Shown: positions 45,058 to 54,126, numbered from the stretch's first letter. The stretch: 64,000 nt of DNA from Planctomycetota bacterium (GCA_016179685.1 JACPCR010000092.1:1-64000), one strand, 5' to 3'. The notes: generated by a model not told the origin, from the sequence alone. A program made the numbers and translations.

Positions 45058-46194
45058 ATGATGCGAATCCTTCAACGCTACATTCTAACCGATTTTGTTG
45101 CCAACCTGCTTGGCGCGCTAGGCATCTTCACGGGGTTCATGTTTCTCGCGAATTTGCTCAAACCTATCCGAGAAGGCTTCTCGCTCCTGCAGGTGGCTCA
45201 GCTTGTTCACCTTTATATCCCGTATGTGCTGACCTGGTCCATCCCGATGAGTGTGCTCACCGCCTCCGTTGTTACCTCTGCGCGCTTGGCCGAGACGGGT
45301 GAACTCACGGCCATTCAGAGTGGGGGCATTCATGTCCTTCGACTGATGACACCGGTCTTGGCGGTGGTTTCCTTGCTGTGCCTGCTCTCCTTTTACGCCA
45401 ATTCTTCCCTCATCCCGCTCTGTCGGGTTATGTGTGACTCGAAGCTGGATCGGATGGCCTACGACCTGGCCATGCGTCAGTTTAGCCGTCCGGGTGAGAA
45501 GAAGGAGATCGACCTGCCCCCTTACAAGATTTACGTTGGGGGCTCGGAGGGCCAGCGCCTGGCATCATTGAACATCCGAACTTCGCTGGGCAGCGGGGAG
45601 ACGCTGGTGCTGCGCGCCCGAGAGGCGGTTTTCATCTCTACCTCGTCCAGTTCGGGTCCGGAGGCCAAGCTGGTGATGTCGAATGGGTCCACCGCGCTGG
45701 TGCCGGGAGTTCACCACGGCGTCTCAGGAACGGATAGCGGATTGGACACCGTTGTGCCTCCAAGGGAATGGACCTGGACCAAGAATGTCCTGACGGTTCT
45801 TCGAACATCAGAGGGTCGAGTGTTTTCCACTGCCAAAGACAAGACGATGGGTGAGCTTTTCCGCGCGACTCAGGGGAGGCTATTCGCTAAGGGCGGAACA
45901 ACCGAGGAGCGTACCCACCTTATCGAACTGCATAAGCGAGCTTCCCTGTCCGTCGCCAGCCTGGTCTTTGCCTTGCTCGGAGCCCCCCTCGGCATCTGGC
46001 GGCGACGATCGAACCGGCTTCTGGGCTTTGCCCTGAGTCTCTTGTTCGCCGTGGGCATCTACTTCCCGCTCCTCCTCCTGGGGAACGCCCTGGCGAAAAG
46101 GGAGTTCGTTTCGCCGTGGCTTGGCCTCTGGTTTCCCAATCTTCTCTTCGTGTTGCTCGGCCTGTGGTTCTGCCGTGCTGCCATCCGAGGATGA
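45058..46194 (+). CDS. lptF: LptF/LptG-type LPS export permease (first of pair)
   Basis: A 378-residue YjgP/YjgQ-family permease of the LptBFG complex that extracts lipopolysaccharide from the inner membrane. It starts MMRILQRYILTDFVANLLGA, has the conserved VLTASVVTSARLAETGELTA and about six membrane helices flanking a periplasmic beta-jellyroll (about residues 135-280). It is followed at once (ATGA) by a second family member. Which of the two is LptF and which LptG is assigned by order only. The ATG at 45058 is preferred over the GTG at 45052. Confidence 0.85.
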   Translation: MMRILQRYILTDFVANLLGALGIFTGFMFLANLLKPIREGFSLLQVAQLVHLYIPYVLTWSIPMSVLTASVVTSARLAETGELTAIQSGGIHVLRLMTPVLAVVSLLCLLSFYANSSLIPLCRVMCDSKLDRMAYDLAMRQFSRPGEKKEIDLPPYKIYVGGSEGQRLASLNIRTSLGSGETLVLRAREAVFISTSSSSGPEAKLVMSNGSTALVPGVHHGVSGTDSGLDTVVPPREWTWTKNVLTVLRTSEGRVFSTAKDKTMGELFRATQGRLFAKGGTTEERTHLIELHKRASLSVASLVFALLGAPLGIWRRRSNRLLGFALSLLFAVGIYFPLLLLGNALAKREFVSPWLGLWFPNLLFVLLGLWFCRAAIRG

Positions 46195-47297
46195 TCTCGC
46201 CCCGCTCCCAGATGGTTGCCAAGCTCGATCGCTATATCGCGCGGTATTTTGTCGCACGCTACCTCCTCACGTTCGGGGGCGTGGTTGGCCTCTACGTCGT
46301 CGTCGATGCCATCGAGCGGATTCCGCCGATTTCACGCCAGCCCACGGTCGCCGAGATGGCTCGGGTGGCAGCGGACTATTACATTTCACACGCCCCTCTT
46401 TTCCTGGTGGACCTCGCCGCCGGCATCAACCTGATTGCCGGACTCTGGACCCTCGCGGGCCTGCTGCGACATAACGAGTTCATGGCGATACAGACCTCGG
46501 GTGTATCGTCTCAAAGAGCGCTGACGGCGGTCTGGGCCATCTCGATGGCCCCCAGCGCTCTGATCTGGGGATCACAGGAAGTCCTGGCCCCCCTCCTGCT
46601 GCCCATCTACCGGGACTCCGAATGGCGCATCCGACACAAGAGCGACCTGGCAACGATTGAAGCGATCATCGTGGAGGACAATCAAGGTCGGGCCTTCTGC
46701 ATCGATGTCTACGATCCCAAGAAACGGCGACTCGAGGGAATCCTGGTCTTTCCCAGCAGCACCCACCCTCAGCTCATCCAAGCCGCGTGGGGCCGCTTCG
46801 TCCCAGGCGGCATTCAACTCGTGGAAGTCACGCGCTGGGAGACATCGACGCGTGACCGACCCAAAATCGACGATGCAGAATACGGGGTAGACACTGACCT
46901 CTCCGAGGATGTGCTCATGCGGAAAAGGCAGGTGCCCCAGCTACTGGATGGCGCGGCTTTGCGCCGTTTGGCCGAAGTCCTGTCCGGATGGCCTCAGGCC
47001 AGGGAATTCACGGCCGAGTACCATCGACGCCCAGCCGATCTGTTTTCGAGTTGTGGATTGCTCCTTCTCGGGATTCCTCTCTTCTTGGCCGCATCTCAAA
47101 AGGGGCGGGCCCTGGGTGGCGGAGGCTGGTTGACCCTCCTCTTTGAACGCCTGCTCCCTCTGCTTGTCTTTGCAGGGTTCTACCTCGTTCGCCTGTTTGC
47201 TGAATCCATTCTGGCTCCCCCGTGGGGTGTCTGGCTGCCCGCTCTCCTGGTCCTGGCCGCCGGGTCCGCCTGTTACTTCCGCCGGGATGTTTTTTAG
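46191..47297 (+). CDS. lptG: LptF/LptG-type LPS export permease (second of pair)
   Basis: A 368-residue partner permease. LDRYIARYFVARYLLTFGGV is the usual N-terminal helix start, and LAGLLRHNEFMAIQTSGVSS is the conserved cytoplasmic motif. Periplasmic domain about 125-270 and three C-terminal helices complete the fold. The ATG at 46191 overlaps the lptF stop. The pair implies an LPS-bearing outer membrane. No lptA, lptB or lptC is nearby. Confidence 0.85.
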   Translation: MISPRSQMVAKLDRYIARYFVARYLLTFGGVVGLYVVVDAIERIPPISRQPTVAEMARVAADYYISHAPLFLVDLAAGINLIAGLWTLAGLLRHNEFMAIQTSGVSSQRALTAVWAISMAPSALIWGSQEVLAPLLLPIYRDSEWRIRHKSDLATIEAIIVEDNQGRAFCIDVYDPKKRRLEGILVFPSSTHPQLIQAAWGRFVPGGIQLVEVTRWETSTRDRPKIDDAEYGVDTDLSEDVLMRKRQVPQLLDGAALRRLAEVLSGWPQAREFTAEYHRRPADLFSSCGLLLLGIPLFLAASQKGRALGGGGWLTLLFERLLPLLVFAGFYLVRLFAESILAPPWGVWLPALLVLAAGSACYFRRDVF

Positions 47298-47302
47298 TAT
47301 CG

Positions 47303-47348
47303 AGTGGACGAGTTCGCCAGTGCACCCGCACTTGCGAACTCGTCCACT
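47303..47348. repeat. Palindromic repeat (GTGCACCCGCAC core) between convergent genes
   Basis: AGTGGACGAGTTCGC (47303-47317) and GCGAACTCGTCCACT (47334-47348) are perfect 15-bp arms; inner AGTGC/GCACT pair after one mismatch, with loop ACCC. It separates the ends of lptG and the minus-strand jelly-roll gene and includes that gene's stop codon, so it could serve as a bidirectional end signal. Related copy at 26035-26072 and a degenerate one near 63660. Confidence 0.7.
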
Positions 47349-48618
47349 AGGGACTCGTTCCTGGTGCGGTCAGTAGCTTCATTTGAAGACCTCCGATCCG
47401 AGACCCTTCGCCCGTCAAACTCATCCTAATGCCTCCTGAGCGAGGCCCCGGCATCCTCGTCCGAAGTACCTGTCGTCCTTCCAGCTCCACCTGGACCCCG
47501 TCTTCATACCATTCGATTCGAAATCGTGTAGCCCGGCCCCGCGTGAGGTCCGGGCACTCGATCTCCGTCCCCGCATTTCCCTCATCGGATGGTCCCCCCA
47601 CCCGCACCCATCCTTCAGAGAGACTCACCAGTGTCGATTCGGCCCCCAGCCGGCGAAAGGCGCACCGACCCTGAAATCGCGCTGTCCCTCCCGCCTCGAG
47701 AAGCAGCCAGCCGTCCAGCGCATAATCCGTCCACGTCTCCTGGCCAACATCCATGCAGAACGCTTCGTCCCCAGAGGCATGGATCTCCACACGACCCTCT
47801 CGCCCACGAGTCGGGGATTTTTCCCCGCGCCATGGCCAGGGGAAACCCTTCTCAAACTCCAGGATCGGGACCCACCTCGCGGGGCTACCGGGCGAAGATT
47901 CTGCTCGAGCGATCAGCGCTTGGCGCTCACACTCGGCGGCGAACCAGGAAGAGTCCGGTTTTCCCTCCAGCACGACCGAATCGATCTCGACCCGATCGCC
48001 CCAGGCGAACAGGCCCAAGTAGCCGGACAGTCCCTTGGGCAGACCTGGGATCGTCAGCTTTCGGTGGCCTTCCGTGAGCGTCGCCATGTCGCCGTCCACC
48101 CGGAAGGTCACTTCCGAAGAGAATTCAGTGGAAGGTGGATTCGCACCGTGTTCTTCGGGGAGGATCATCGGTTCAGGCAGCACCGAGGAATACAACGCCC
48201 GGAAGTCAGTCTCGACCATCCCCCGCCCCCTGCCCTCGTCGAAGAGATGGGCACGCCCTCGAGGCATCCCGTGAAAACGGAGTGTCAGGGACAGTGCATC
48301 CTGAAAACGCCATCTGTGGCGGAGACCGATTCTTCCCTCTCCCACCAATTGCCCCGCCTCTATCGTCCATGACCCACGGCCAGCATCTACCGGGTATTCC
48401 ACCCAGTCTAGAATCTCGTCTTTCCCGTCGAACCTGTACTCCACACGGATTCGGTGGGATTCCGGGAAGCTGACCGACCCTTTCAGCGCCTTGGGGAGGC
48501 AATCCTGACCAGAAATTCCAGAAGCCGGCACTTGTCCGGCCCCGGGAACAGCCACTTCACCCGTCCACGCCGGCAAGAATGTCCAGCACAAGAGCACGAA
48601 AGGAGAAATGAATCCCAT
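47347..48618 (-). CDS. Secreted protein with two jelly-roll-like (LamG/DUF1080-like) halves
   Basis: A 423-residue exported protein (signal MGFISPFVLLCWTFLPAWTG). Two similar beta-rich halves are visible: SWTIEAGQLVGEGRIGLRHR with LSLTLRFHGMPRGRAHLF and VEIDSVVLEG; then RVEIHASGDEAFCMDVGQ with DGWLLLEAGGTARFQGRCAF and RFRIEWYEDGVQVELEGRQV. This pattern resembles concanavalin-like or 3-keto-disaccharide hydrolase (DUF1080) domains common in Planctomycetota. Catalytic residues cannot be identified. It is in tandem with the TPR gene upstream (48680). Confidence 0.68.
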   Translation of the reverse strand: MGFISPFVLLCWTFLPAWTGEVAVPGAGQVPASGISGQDCLPKALKGSVSFPESHRIRVEYRFDGKDEILDWVEYPVDAGRGSWTIEAGQLVGEGRIGLRHRWRFQDALSLTLRFHGMPRGRAHLFDEGRGRGMVETDFRALYSSVLPEPMILPEEHGANPPSTEFSSEVTFRVDGDMATLTEGHRKLTIPGLPKGLSGYLGLFAWGDRVEIDSVVLEGKPDSSWFAAECERQALIARAESSPGSPARWVPILEFEKGFPWPWRGEKSPTRGREGRVEIHASGDEAFCMDVGQETWTDYALDGWLLLEAGGTARFQGRCAFRRLGAESTLVSLSEGWVRVGGPSDEGNAGTEIECPDLTRGRATRFRIEWYEDGVQVELEGRQVLRTRMPGPRSGGIRMSLTGEGSRIGGLQMKLLTAPGTSP

Positions 48619-48679
48619 GAGTCGTATCCGCGCGGCAGTATGCCCGAACCCCGTTACTCATCGAAATACACATGGCGCA

Positions 48680-50590
48680 TCACTTCTGCTGCGGGGGAAG
48701 GTTCTGCAAGGCGGCACTCGCCTCCTCGGCAAATTCTCCGTGCATGCGGACCACCCGCTCAAACTCAGCACGAGCCTGGCGCGTATGCCCTAGTTTAGCC
48801 AGCACCAGTCCGAAGTGAAAAAACAACTCATCGCTTCGCCCCCTCCGAGCGGCACGACTGAGAAGGTCGTGCGATCGCGCCAGGTCGCCATGAAGATAAT
48901 AGCCGTAGCCCAGCGTGTCCATCACGGCGGGATCGTCAGGGGCCAAGCTGAGCGCCTTTTCGCCCAGAGCGATGGCCTCGGGCACGTCTTGCTGAGCGTG
49001 GAGATAGAGGTAGGCTAGGTCATTATAAGCCTTAGGATTCTCCGGATCTAACGCCATCGCCCGCCGATAAGCACCGGACGCCTTTTCTACATCACCCGCC
49101 TCACGGTAGGAATACCCAAGATTCAAAAAAGTATTCGAATCATCCGGCTTCATCCGGGCTAGGGCCTCATACTGTTCAGCCGCCTCTCCTGGCCTGCCGC
49201 GTAGGAGATACGAGTACCCCAAAGCAAATCGTGCTTCCGGATCATTGGGAAACGCTTGAGTCCGATTCTCTTGCTCCGCCAAGGCCCGTGATCGTTCCTT
49301 TACCGCGCGTTCCGCACGTGCGAGCAAGGCACGCGATCCCGCAGACTCCACTCCTGATTGGTGCAGCTCCCGAAGCATTCTCAGCGCCGTTTCCGCCTTT
49401 CCCCCGTCCATCAGCACCTGGACACGGGACATGACCCGCTCAGCCTTCTGCCGGGTCGTCTCTGCCTCGGCGTGCTCGCGTCCCTTACGCACCACCTCCT
49501 CCTTCTCGGCTCGCACCGCCTCTTCCTTCGCTTTCTGCCGGGCAGCCTCCGCTTCCTTCCGCACCTCCCTTATCTTCGCCTGCTCTGCCGCCTTACGCTT
49601 GCCTGCCGCTTTCCTGGCTTCTTCTCTTTCAGCCTCTACCTCCTGCTTTTTCTGCTCCTCCTGCGAAGCCACCTCAAGTCTCCTCCTCTCTTCCGCCGCC
49701 TCCGCTGCCTCGATGGAATTCAGAAGCTCCCTCGCTGAAGACGCCCATTCGCTGTGACCGCTCACCATTTTCGCCAGTAATGCCTTCGCCTTCTCGTTGT
49801 CGCCCCGCTTCACGAGCACCAGAGAATAATGATATCGGACCTCGTCATCAGCCGTTTTCAGGACCGCCCGGGACAGGTATTCAGCAGCCCGAGTGTTATC
49901 ACCCAGCAGGTAATGCCCATAACCAATGGTGTCGAGAATCGCAGGCTCATCACCTGCCAGTTCATGCGCTTTTTGACCGAGGACGATAGCCTCGCCCACA
50001 TTTTTGCGCGTCGATAGAAGCAGGTAAGCCAAGTCGTTATACGCCCTGGCATTGGTCGGTTCGATAGTCATCGCCTTCCGAAGAATCCCCTCAGCTTTTT
50101 CAGCCTCGTGATTCATGCGATAGGCATAGGCCAGGTTGAGCAACACGTTTGAATCATCAGGCTTCAGCCGCGCGAGATCTTCATACTGGCGAATTGCATC
50201 CGCCGGCCGATGACGCTCCAAATACAAATAGCCAAGGACAAATCGACCCGAAGTGTCTTCCGGCGATTCCGCAACCACCTGCTCCTGCTTTGCCAACTCC
50301 AGGGCACGCTCCTGCGCTTCCCTCGATACACGCTGCCAAAGAGGGTGCATGTCGACGGTTTGCCAACCCGCTTTCCTGGCCTCTTCCAAGGTCTGCAGTG
50401 CCATCTCCGGCATACGCCCGTCAAGGAGGGCACGGGCACGCGCCAAGCGCGATGCGAATCGCTGTTCCATCTCCTTCTGCTCGGCCTTTCCTTGACGAAT
50501 ACGTTCATCCGCCGCCTGCTTCGCTTCTCGTGCCTGAGCAAGGGCAAGAACCTTCTCAGTCTTCTCCCGAGCCTTGCGCTCCGCTTCCAT
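48680..50590 (-). CDS. C-terminal part of a triplicated coiled-coil/TPR protein
   Basis: This frame carries the second and third of three similar modules. Each module has a charged coiled coil, a segment of the LEEARKAGWQTVDMHPLWQR type and a TPR block. Module 2 TPRs include GRFVLGYLYLERHRPADAI and ARAYNDLAYLLLSTRKNVGE. Module 3 has ARFALGYSYLLRGRPGEAA and KAYNDLAYLYLHAQQDVPE. Codons remain open upstream of 50590 to about 50850, where it would join the 50164-52515 frame but for ~28 missing nucleotides. It could be a separate polypeptide started at 50590, but there is no RBS-led start and the joint structure argues for one broken gene. Confidence 0.75.
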   Translation of the reverse strand: MEAERKAREKTEKVLALAQAREAKQAADERIRQGKAEQKEMEQRFASRLARARALLDGRMPEMALQTLEEARKAGWQTVDMHPLWQRVSREAQERALELAKQEQVVAESPEDTSGRFVLGYLYLERHRPADAIRQYEDLARLKPDDSNVLLNLAYAYRMNHEAEKAEGILRKAMTIEPTNARAYNDLAYLLLSTRKNVGEAIVLGQKAHELAGDEPAILDTIGYGHYLLGDNTRAAEYLSRAVLKTADDEVRYHYSLVLVKRGDNEKAKALLAKMVSGHSEWASSARELLNSIEAAEAAEERRRLEVASQEEQKKQEVEAEREEARKAAGKRKAAEQAKIREVRKEAEAARQKAKEEAVRAEKEEVVRKGREHAEAETTRQKAERVMSRVQVLMDGGKAETALRMLRELHQSGVESAGSRALLARAERAVKERSRALAEQENRTQAFPNDPEARFALGYSYLLRGRPGEAAEQYEALARMKPDDSNTFLNLGYSYREAGDVEKASGAYRRAMALDPENPKAYNDLAYLYLHAQQDVPEAIALGEKALSLAPDDPAVMDTLGYGYYLHGDLARSHDLLSRAARRGRSDELFFHFGLVLAKLGHTRQARAEFERVVRMHGEFAEEASAALQNLPPQQK

Positions 50591-52515
50591 CTTGTCGGCG
50601 CGTTCCGCCTCATTCTTCGCCTTTTGCTGGGCTGCCTCCTTGTCGGCGCGCTCCCGAGCCTTGCGCTCGGCCTCCTCCTTGTCGGCGCGTTCCGCCTCAT
50701 TCTTCGCCTTTTGCCGGGCTGCCTCCGCCTCGGCGCGTTCTCGAGCCTTGCGCTCGGCCTCCTCCTTGTCGGCGCGTTCCGCCTCATTCTTCGCCTTTTG
50801 CCGGGCTGCCTCCGCCTCGGCGCGTTCTCGAGCCCTGCGCTCGGCCTCTTCGCCTCTTGCCGGGCCGCTTCCGCCTCGGCGCGTTCTCGAGCCTTGCGCT
50901 CGGCCTCCTCTCTGCGGAACTGTTCCTCTCTCGCCTTCTCTGCTGCGTTACGCTCGCTTTCCTGTCTCTTGGCCTCCTCCCTTTCTGCTTCTCTTGCCTG
51001 ATTTTCTCTCTCCTGTTGAGCCGCCCATTCGGCCTGCTTCTGCTGCTTCGCCAATTCCAGGGCCGAGATGGTCCTCAAGGCCTCCGCGGCTCGGGATGTC
51101 CATTCTCCGTGCCCGGCGGCCACCTTTGCCAGATAAGATTTGGCCTTCTCGGTCTCACCCGCCTTAATCAGGACCAGACCGTAATGGTATCGAATTTCGT
51201 CCGTATCCGACCTGCGGACTGCCCGTGACAGATATTCAGCCGCTCTCACAGGGTCGCCCATCAAGTAGTAACCGTATCCCAGAGTATCGAGCACCACGGG
51301 TTCATCCTTCGCCAGTTCATACGCTTTCCCCGCCAACGACAAGGCTTCGGGTACGCTTTTGGGAACGGACAGAAGGAGATAAGCCAGATCGTTATAGGCC
51401 TTGGCATTGGTTGGGTCCACAAGAAGGGCCTTACGAAGAGCTTCCTCAGCCCTTTCGATCTCATGATTCATTCGATAGGCGTAGGCGAGGTTCAGTAACA
51501 CGTTTGGATCGTCAGGCTTCAGACGTGCCAACTCCTGGTACTGGAGCACCGCATCGCTCGGCCGATTGCGCTCCAGATAGAAATAACCGAGGATAAACCG
51601 GCCTGAGGTATCCTCTGGTGAGGCCTGTACGGCCTGCTCCTGTTTGGCCAGTTCACGGGAGCGCTCCTCGACTTCCTCGGATGCGCGCTGCCAAAGAGGG
51701 TGTAGCTCCAGAGTTTCCCAGCCTTCCTTTCTCGCTTCTTCAAGGATCTGCAAAGCCTGTTCCGGCTTGTTTCGAGCCAGCAGCGCCCGGACACGAGAGA
51801 GATGGGATGCGAACCGCTGCTCCATCGCCTCCTGCTCAGCCTTTCCCATCCGGGCTCGCTCCTCCGCCACTCGTTTCCGTTCCCGCTCTCTCTGTAACGC
51901 CAGTTCGGCTTCGGCTCTTTCCTTGGCCTTCTCTTCCGCCGCCTCCCGTTCCAGCCTTCGAGCATCCTCCTGGGCTTTCTCGCGTTCGGCCTTCTGTTGT
52001 TCAGCCTCCTCCCTTTTCTCCTCTATAGATTTTTTTTCAGCTTGAGCACGCGCGTCCTCTATTTCTTTGATCTTGGTGGCTGCGATCTGCCGTGCTCGCT
52101 CGATAGCCCGAAGCGCATCCATCTCGCGACTTTTCTCCAACTCTTGCAAACGCGCTTCCGAGGCGTGCCGTCTCTCCCGGACGAGCTCCTTCCGCAGGTC
52201 GGATTCAATGCGTTCCAGGTATCGCAAGGCACCTTTATGCGACGGATCGAGCGTCACTACCCAGCGGAATTTTTCCTCACTGCCGACAAGATTCCCCCGC
52301 GAGAAAAGCGCCTTCCCGGTCTCGTAGAATGCCTCAATCGCAGCCTGGACGTGATTGCCATCGGAGGGCGACAGCGACCAACGCGTCGAGGGATTGACAT
52401 CCTCCACTGATTCGGTCCCGGGCTTTTCTGGAATTTCCCCAACGAGGGAACCCAGAATCCATAAAGCGGCAGGAAACATGCATCGACCGGGACGGGCAGG
52501 CGACAAGCAGTGCAC
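50164..52515 (-). CDS. N-terminal part of the triplicated coiled-coil/TPR protein (frameshifted)
   Basis: Coherent protein runs from the GTG at 52515 (GGGAG 6 nt upstream) to about 50850: signal-like MFPAALWILGSLVGEIPEKP, a TPR (GKALFSRGNLVGSEEKFRW), a long Glu/Ala/Arg coiled coil and module 1 TPRs (GRFILGYFYLERNRPSDAV, KAYNDLAYLLLSVPKSVPE). After an AEAARQEAK unit the frame turns into Arg/Pro-rich noise until 50164. The break coincides with an 87-bp tandem array in which one unit lacks about 28 nt. The downstream modules continue in the other frame. It starts 12 bp after the moxR stop, so the two form an operon. Confidence 0.78.
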   Translation of the reverse strand: MHCLSPARPGRCMFPAALWILGSLVGEIPEKPGTESVEDVNPSTRWSLSPSDGNHVQAAIEAFYETGKALFSRGNLVGSEEKFRWVVTLDPSHKGALRYLERIESDLRKELVRERRHASEARLQELEKSREMDALRAIERARQIAATKIKEIEDARAQAEKKSIEEKREEAEQQKAEREKAQEDARRLEREAAEEKAKERAEAELALQRERERKRVAEERARMGKAEQEAMEQRFASHLSRVRALLARNKPEQALQILEEARKEGWETLELHPLWQRASEEVEERSRELAKQEQAVQASPEDTSGRFILGYFYLERNRPSDAVLQYQELARLKPDDPNVLLNLAYAYRMNHEIERAEEALRKALLVDPTNAKAYNDLAYLLLSVPKSVPEALSLAGKAYELAKDEPVVLDTLGYGYYLMGDPVRAAEYLSRAVRRSDTDEIRYHYGLVLIKAGETEKAKSYLAKVAAGHGEWTSRAAEALRTISALELAKQQKQAEWAAQQERENQAREAEREEAKRQESERNAAEKAREEQFRREEAERKARERAEAEAARQEAKRPSAGLENAPRRRQPGKRRRMRRNAPTRRRPSARLENAPRRRQPGKRRRMRRNAPTRRRPSARLGSAPTRRQPSKRRRMRRNAPTRWKRSARLGRRLRRFLPLLRHEKRSRRRMNVFVKERPSRRRWNSDSHRAWRVPVPSLTGVCRRWHCRPWKRPGKRVGKPSTCTLFGSVYRGKRRSVPWSWQSRSRWLRNRRKTLRVDLSLAICIWSVIGRRMQFASMKISRG
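50606..50935 (-). repeat. 87-bp tandem repeat encoding 29-residue coiled-coil units
   Basis: Units begin at 50606, 50693 and 50780, exactly 87 bp apart, encoding 29-residue repeats of the AEAARQKAKNEAERADKEEA type. A fourth, diverged unit follows. The third-to-fourth junction near 50846-50851 lacks about 28 nt relative to the others, shifting the frame. Such arrays change length by recombination or slippage. Confidence 0.85.
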
Positions 52516-52527
52516 CGGAATCTCCCT

Positions 52528-53565
52528 CTAGCTTTGCAAGGCGTAATCTTTTTCGGAAGGCTCCGACACCGACCCCGCGATTTTTTCAAGCACCTGGGCA
52601 GGAGTAATACCTTCCGCATCGGCATTAAAATTAGTGAAGACACGATGCCGAAGCACCGGGGCCAGCATCCGCCGCACATCCTCGCAGGTAACGCCCCAAC
52701 GACCCTCCAGGGCGGTCAACGCCTTGGCCGCGAGCACGAGGTGCTGCGCGGCTCGAGGACCGGCGCCCCAAGCGACCCAATCCTGGACATAGGATGGCGA
52801 GTCCCCCGAGTCGGGGCGTGTGGCCCGAACAAGCCGTAGCGCATACTCCCCCACATGCTGGGATAGGGGTACCCTCCGCACGATCCGCTGAAAGTGAAGG
52901 ACTTCCTCGCCGCTGAGTACCGGTTTCAGCTCAGATTCCATATCCGTGGTCGTGGAGAAAAGGATTTCACGCTCTTCTTCCCAGCTTGGATAGGTCACGT
53001 GAATGCTGAGCAAAAACCGGTCAAGCTGAGCCTCCGGCAAGGGATATGTCCCCTCCTGCTCGATCGGGTTCTGAGTGGCCAGGACGAAGAAAGGCGGGTC
53101 GAGCGTGTAATCACTGCCCGCACAGGTCACCCGGTATTCCTGCATCGCCTGGAGCAGAGCGGCCTGGGTCTTGGGTGGCGTTCGATTAATCTCGTCAGCA
53201 AGAACGATGTGGGCAAATATGGGGCCTCGAACAAACCGGAAATACCGCTTGCCTCCGCTCTCCTCCTCCAAAATCTCAGTGCCCGTGATGTCGGATGGCA
53301 TGAGGTCCGGTGTGAATTGGATGCGGCTGAAACGAAGGTCCATGGTCTTGGCGAGAGAATTGACTAGCAGAGTCTTGGCCAAACCGGGAACTCCAATCAT
53401 CAAGGCGTGGCCCCGCGCCAGCAGAGCAACCAGAAGCTGCGAAACCACCTCTTTCTGACCAACAATCCTTTTCTTGAGCTCGCTTCGGATGCAAAGCAGT
53501 TTTTCAGACAGGTCCGAAATCCCCTTCACGTCGTCGGCTGGAATAGAATCGCTTCTGGGAAGCAT
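52528..53565 (-). CDS. MoxR-family AAA+ ATPase (second copy)
   Basis: A 345-residue MoxR ATPase closely similar to the one at 31295. Walker A is GVPGLAKT (58-65), then [18 protein letters not shown], Walker [15 protein letters not shown] and sensor [20 protein letters not shown]. The lid ends VLRHRVFTNFNADAEGITPA. Instead of a DUF58/VWA gene, its operon partner is the triplicated TPR/coiled-coil gene. It may share the VWA partners encoded at 31-38 kb. Confidence 0.93.
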   Translation of the reverse strand: MLPRSDSIPADDVKGISDLSEKLLCIRSELKKRIVGQKEVVSQLLVALLARGHALMIGVPGLAKTLLVNSLAKTMDLRFSRIQFTPDLMPSDITGTEILEEESGGKRYFRFVRGPIFAHIVLADEINRTPPKTQAALLQAMQEYRVTCAGSDYTLDPPFFVLATQNPIEQEGTYPLPEAQLDRFLLSIHVTYPSWEEEREILFSTTTDMESELKPVLSGEEVLHFQRIVRRVPLSQHVGEYALRLVRATRPDSGDSPSYVQDWVAWGAGPRAAQHLVLAAKALTALEGRWGVTCEDVRRMLAPVLRHRVFTNFNADAEGITPAQVLEKIAGSVSEPSEKDYALQS

Positions 53566-53691
53566 GCGTAGCGCTTTTCACGTGGTCACTGTCTGGGCCG
53601 ATTAGGCCATCGTCGACACCCCTCGCCCCTCTTCACCGAGAACAACTCCAAATCCATCCTGAAATCGCAAATACACCGCCTATACTTGACT

Positions 53692-53720
53692 ATAATAAAA
53701 TATTATAAAAAATATCTCAA
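53692..53720 (-). promoter_or_regulatory. Possible promoter for second moxR
   Basis: On the minus strand, TTGAGA (53715-53720) and TATTAT (53692-53697) with 17 bp spacing in an AT-rich patch, about 125 bp before the moxR ATG. The 431-bp gap 53566-53996 holds no gene; a near direct repeat TTGGCATTCG occurs at about 53835-53855. Confidence 0.35.
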
Positions 53721-53940
53721 GGCGAAAATCAGCCTGCGGCAGGCTACCAGAGCGTCAAGTCGTTCAAGTTTTGAAATCCAAAACCTCTGTTCATCCAGGT
53801 TCTCCAGCCGCATCGGGGGGCAAATTCAGTCCATTGGCATTCGTTTGGCATTCGTTAGCTTCCCGGTTCATGAGTACCCTGGCGTTTGTGTGCCACGACA
53901 CGGCCTCAGAGCACCCTCCCGCACTTGTTGTCCCCATGGC

Positions 53941-53969
53941 TTGACACCCGTGTGGACTTTGATTATAAT
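53941..53969 (+). promoter_or_regulatory. Consensus sigma-70 promoter for tRNA-fMet
   Basis: TTGACA (53941-53946) and TATAAT (53964-53969), both perfect, with 17 bp spacing; about 27 bp before the mature tRNA 5' end. Confidence 0.85.
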
Positions 53970-53996
53970 CTCTTATGCAAAGTTTGTTCATTATAG

Positions 53997-54070
<74 letters not shown>

Positions 54071-54076
54071 CTTGAA

Positions 54077-54126
54077 GGGCACGCGAGGCCGAAACGCATT
54101 TCGGTGGTCTCGCGTGCCCCTTTTTT
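54077..54126 (+). terminator. Rho-independent terminator after tRNA-fMet
   Basis: GGGCACGCGAG (54077-54087) pairs with CTCGCGTGCCC (54109-54119-54120 region), with inner CCGAAA/TTTCGG, followed by CTTTTTTA. Confidence 0.9.

Noticed and set aside
16883-47348. CRISPR-like repeats
   Set aside because: The palindromes are scattered singly between genes, not regularly spaced with spacers.
50149-51228. 359-codon plus-strand Leu/Pro/Arg-rich open frame
   Set aside because: Antisense shadow of the coiled-coil repeats.
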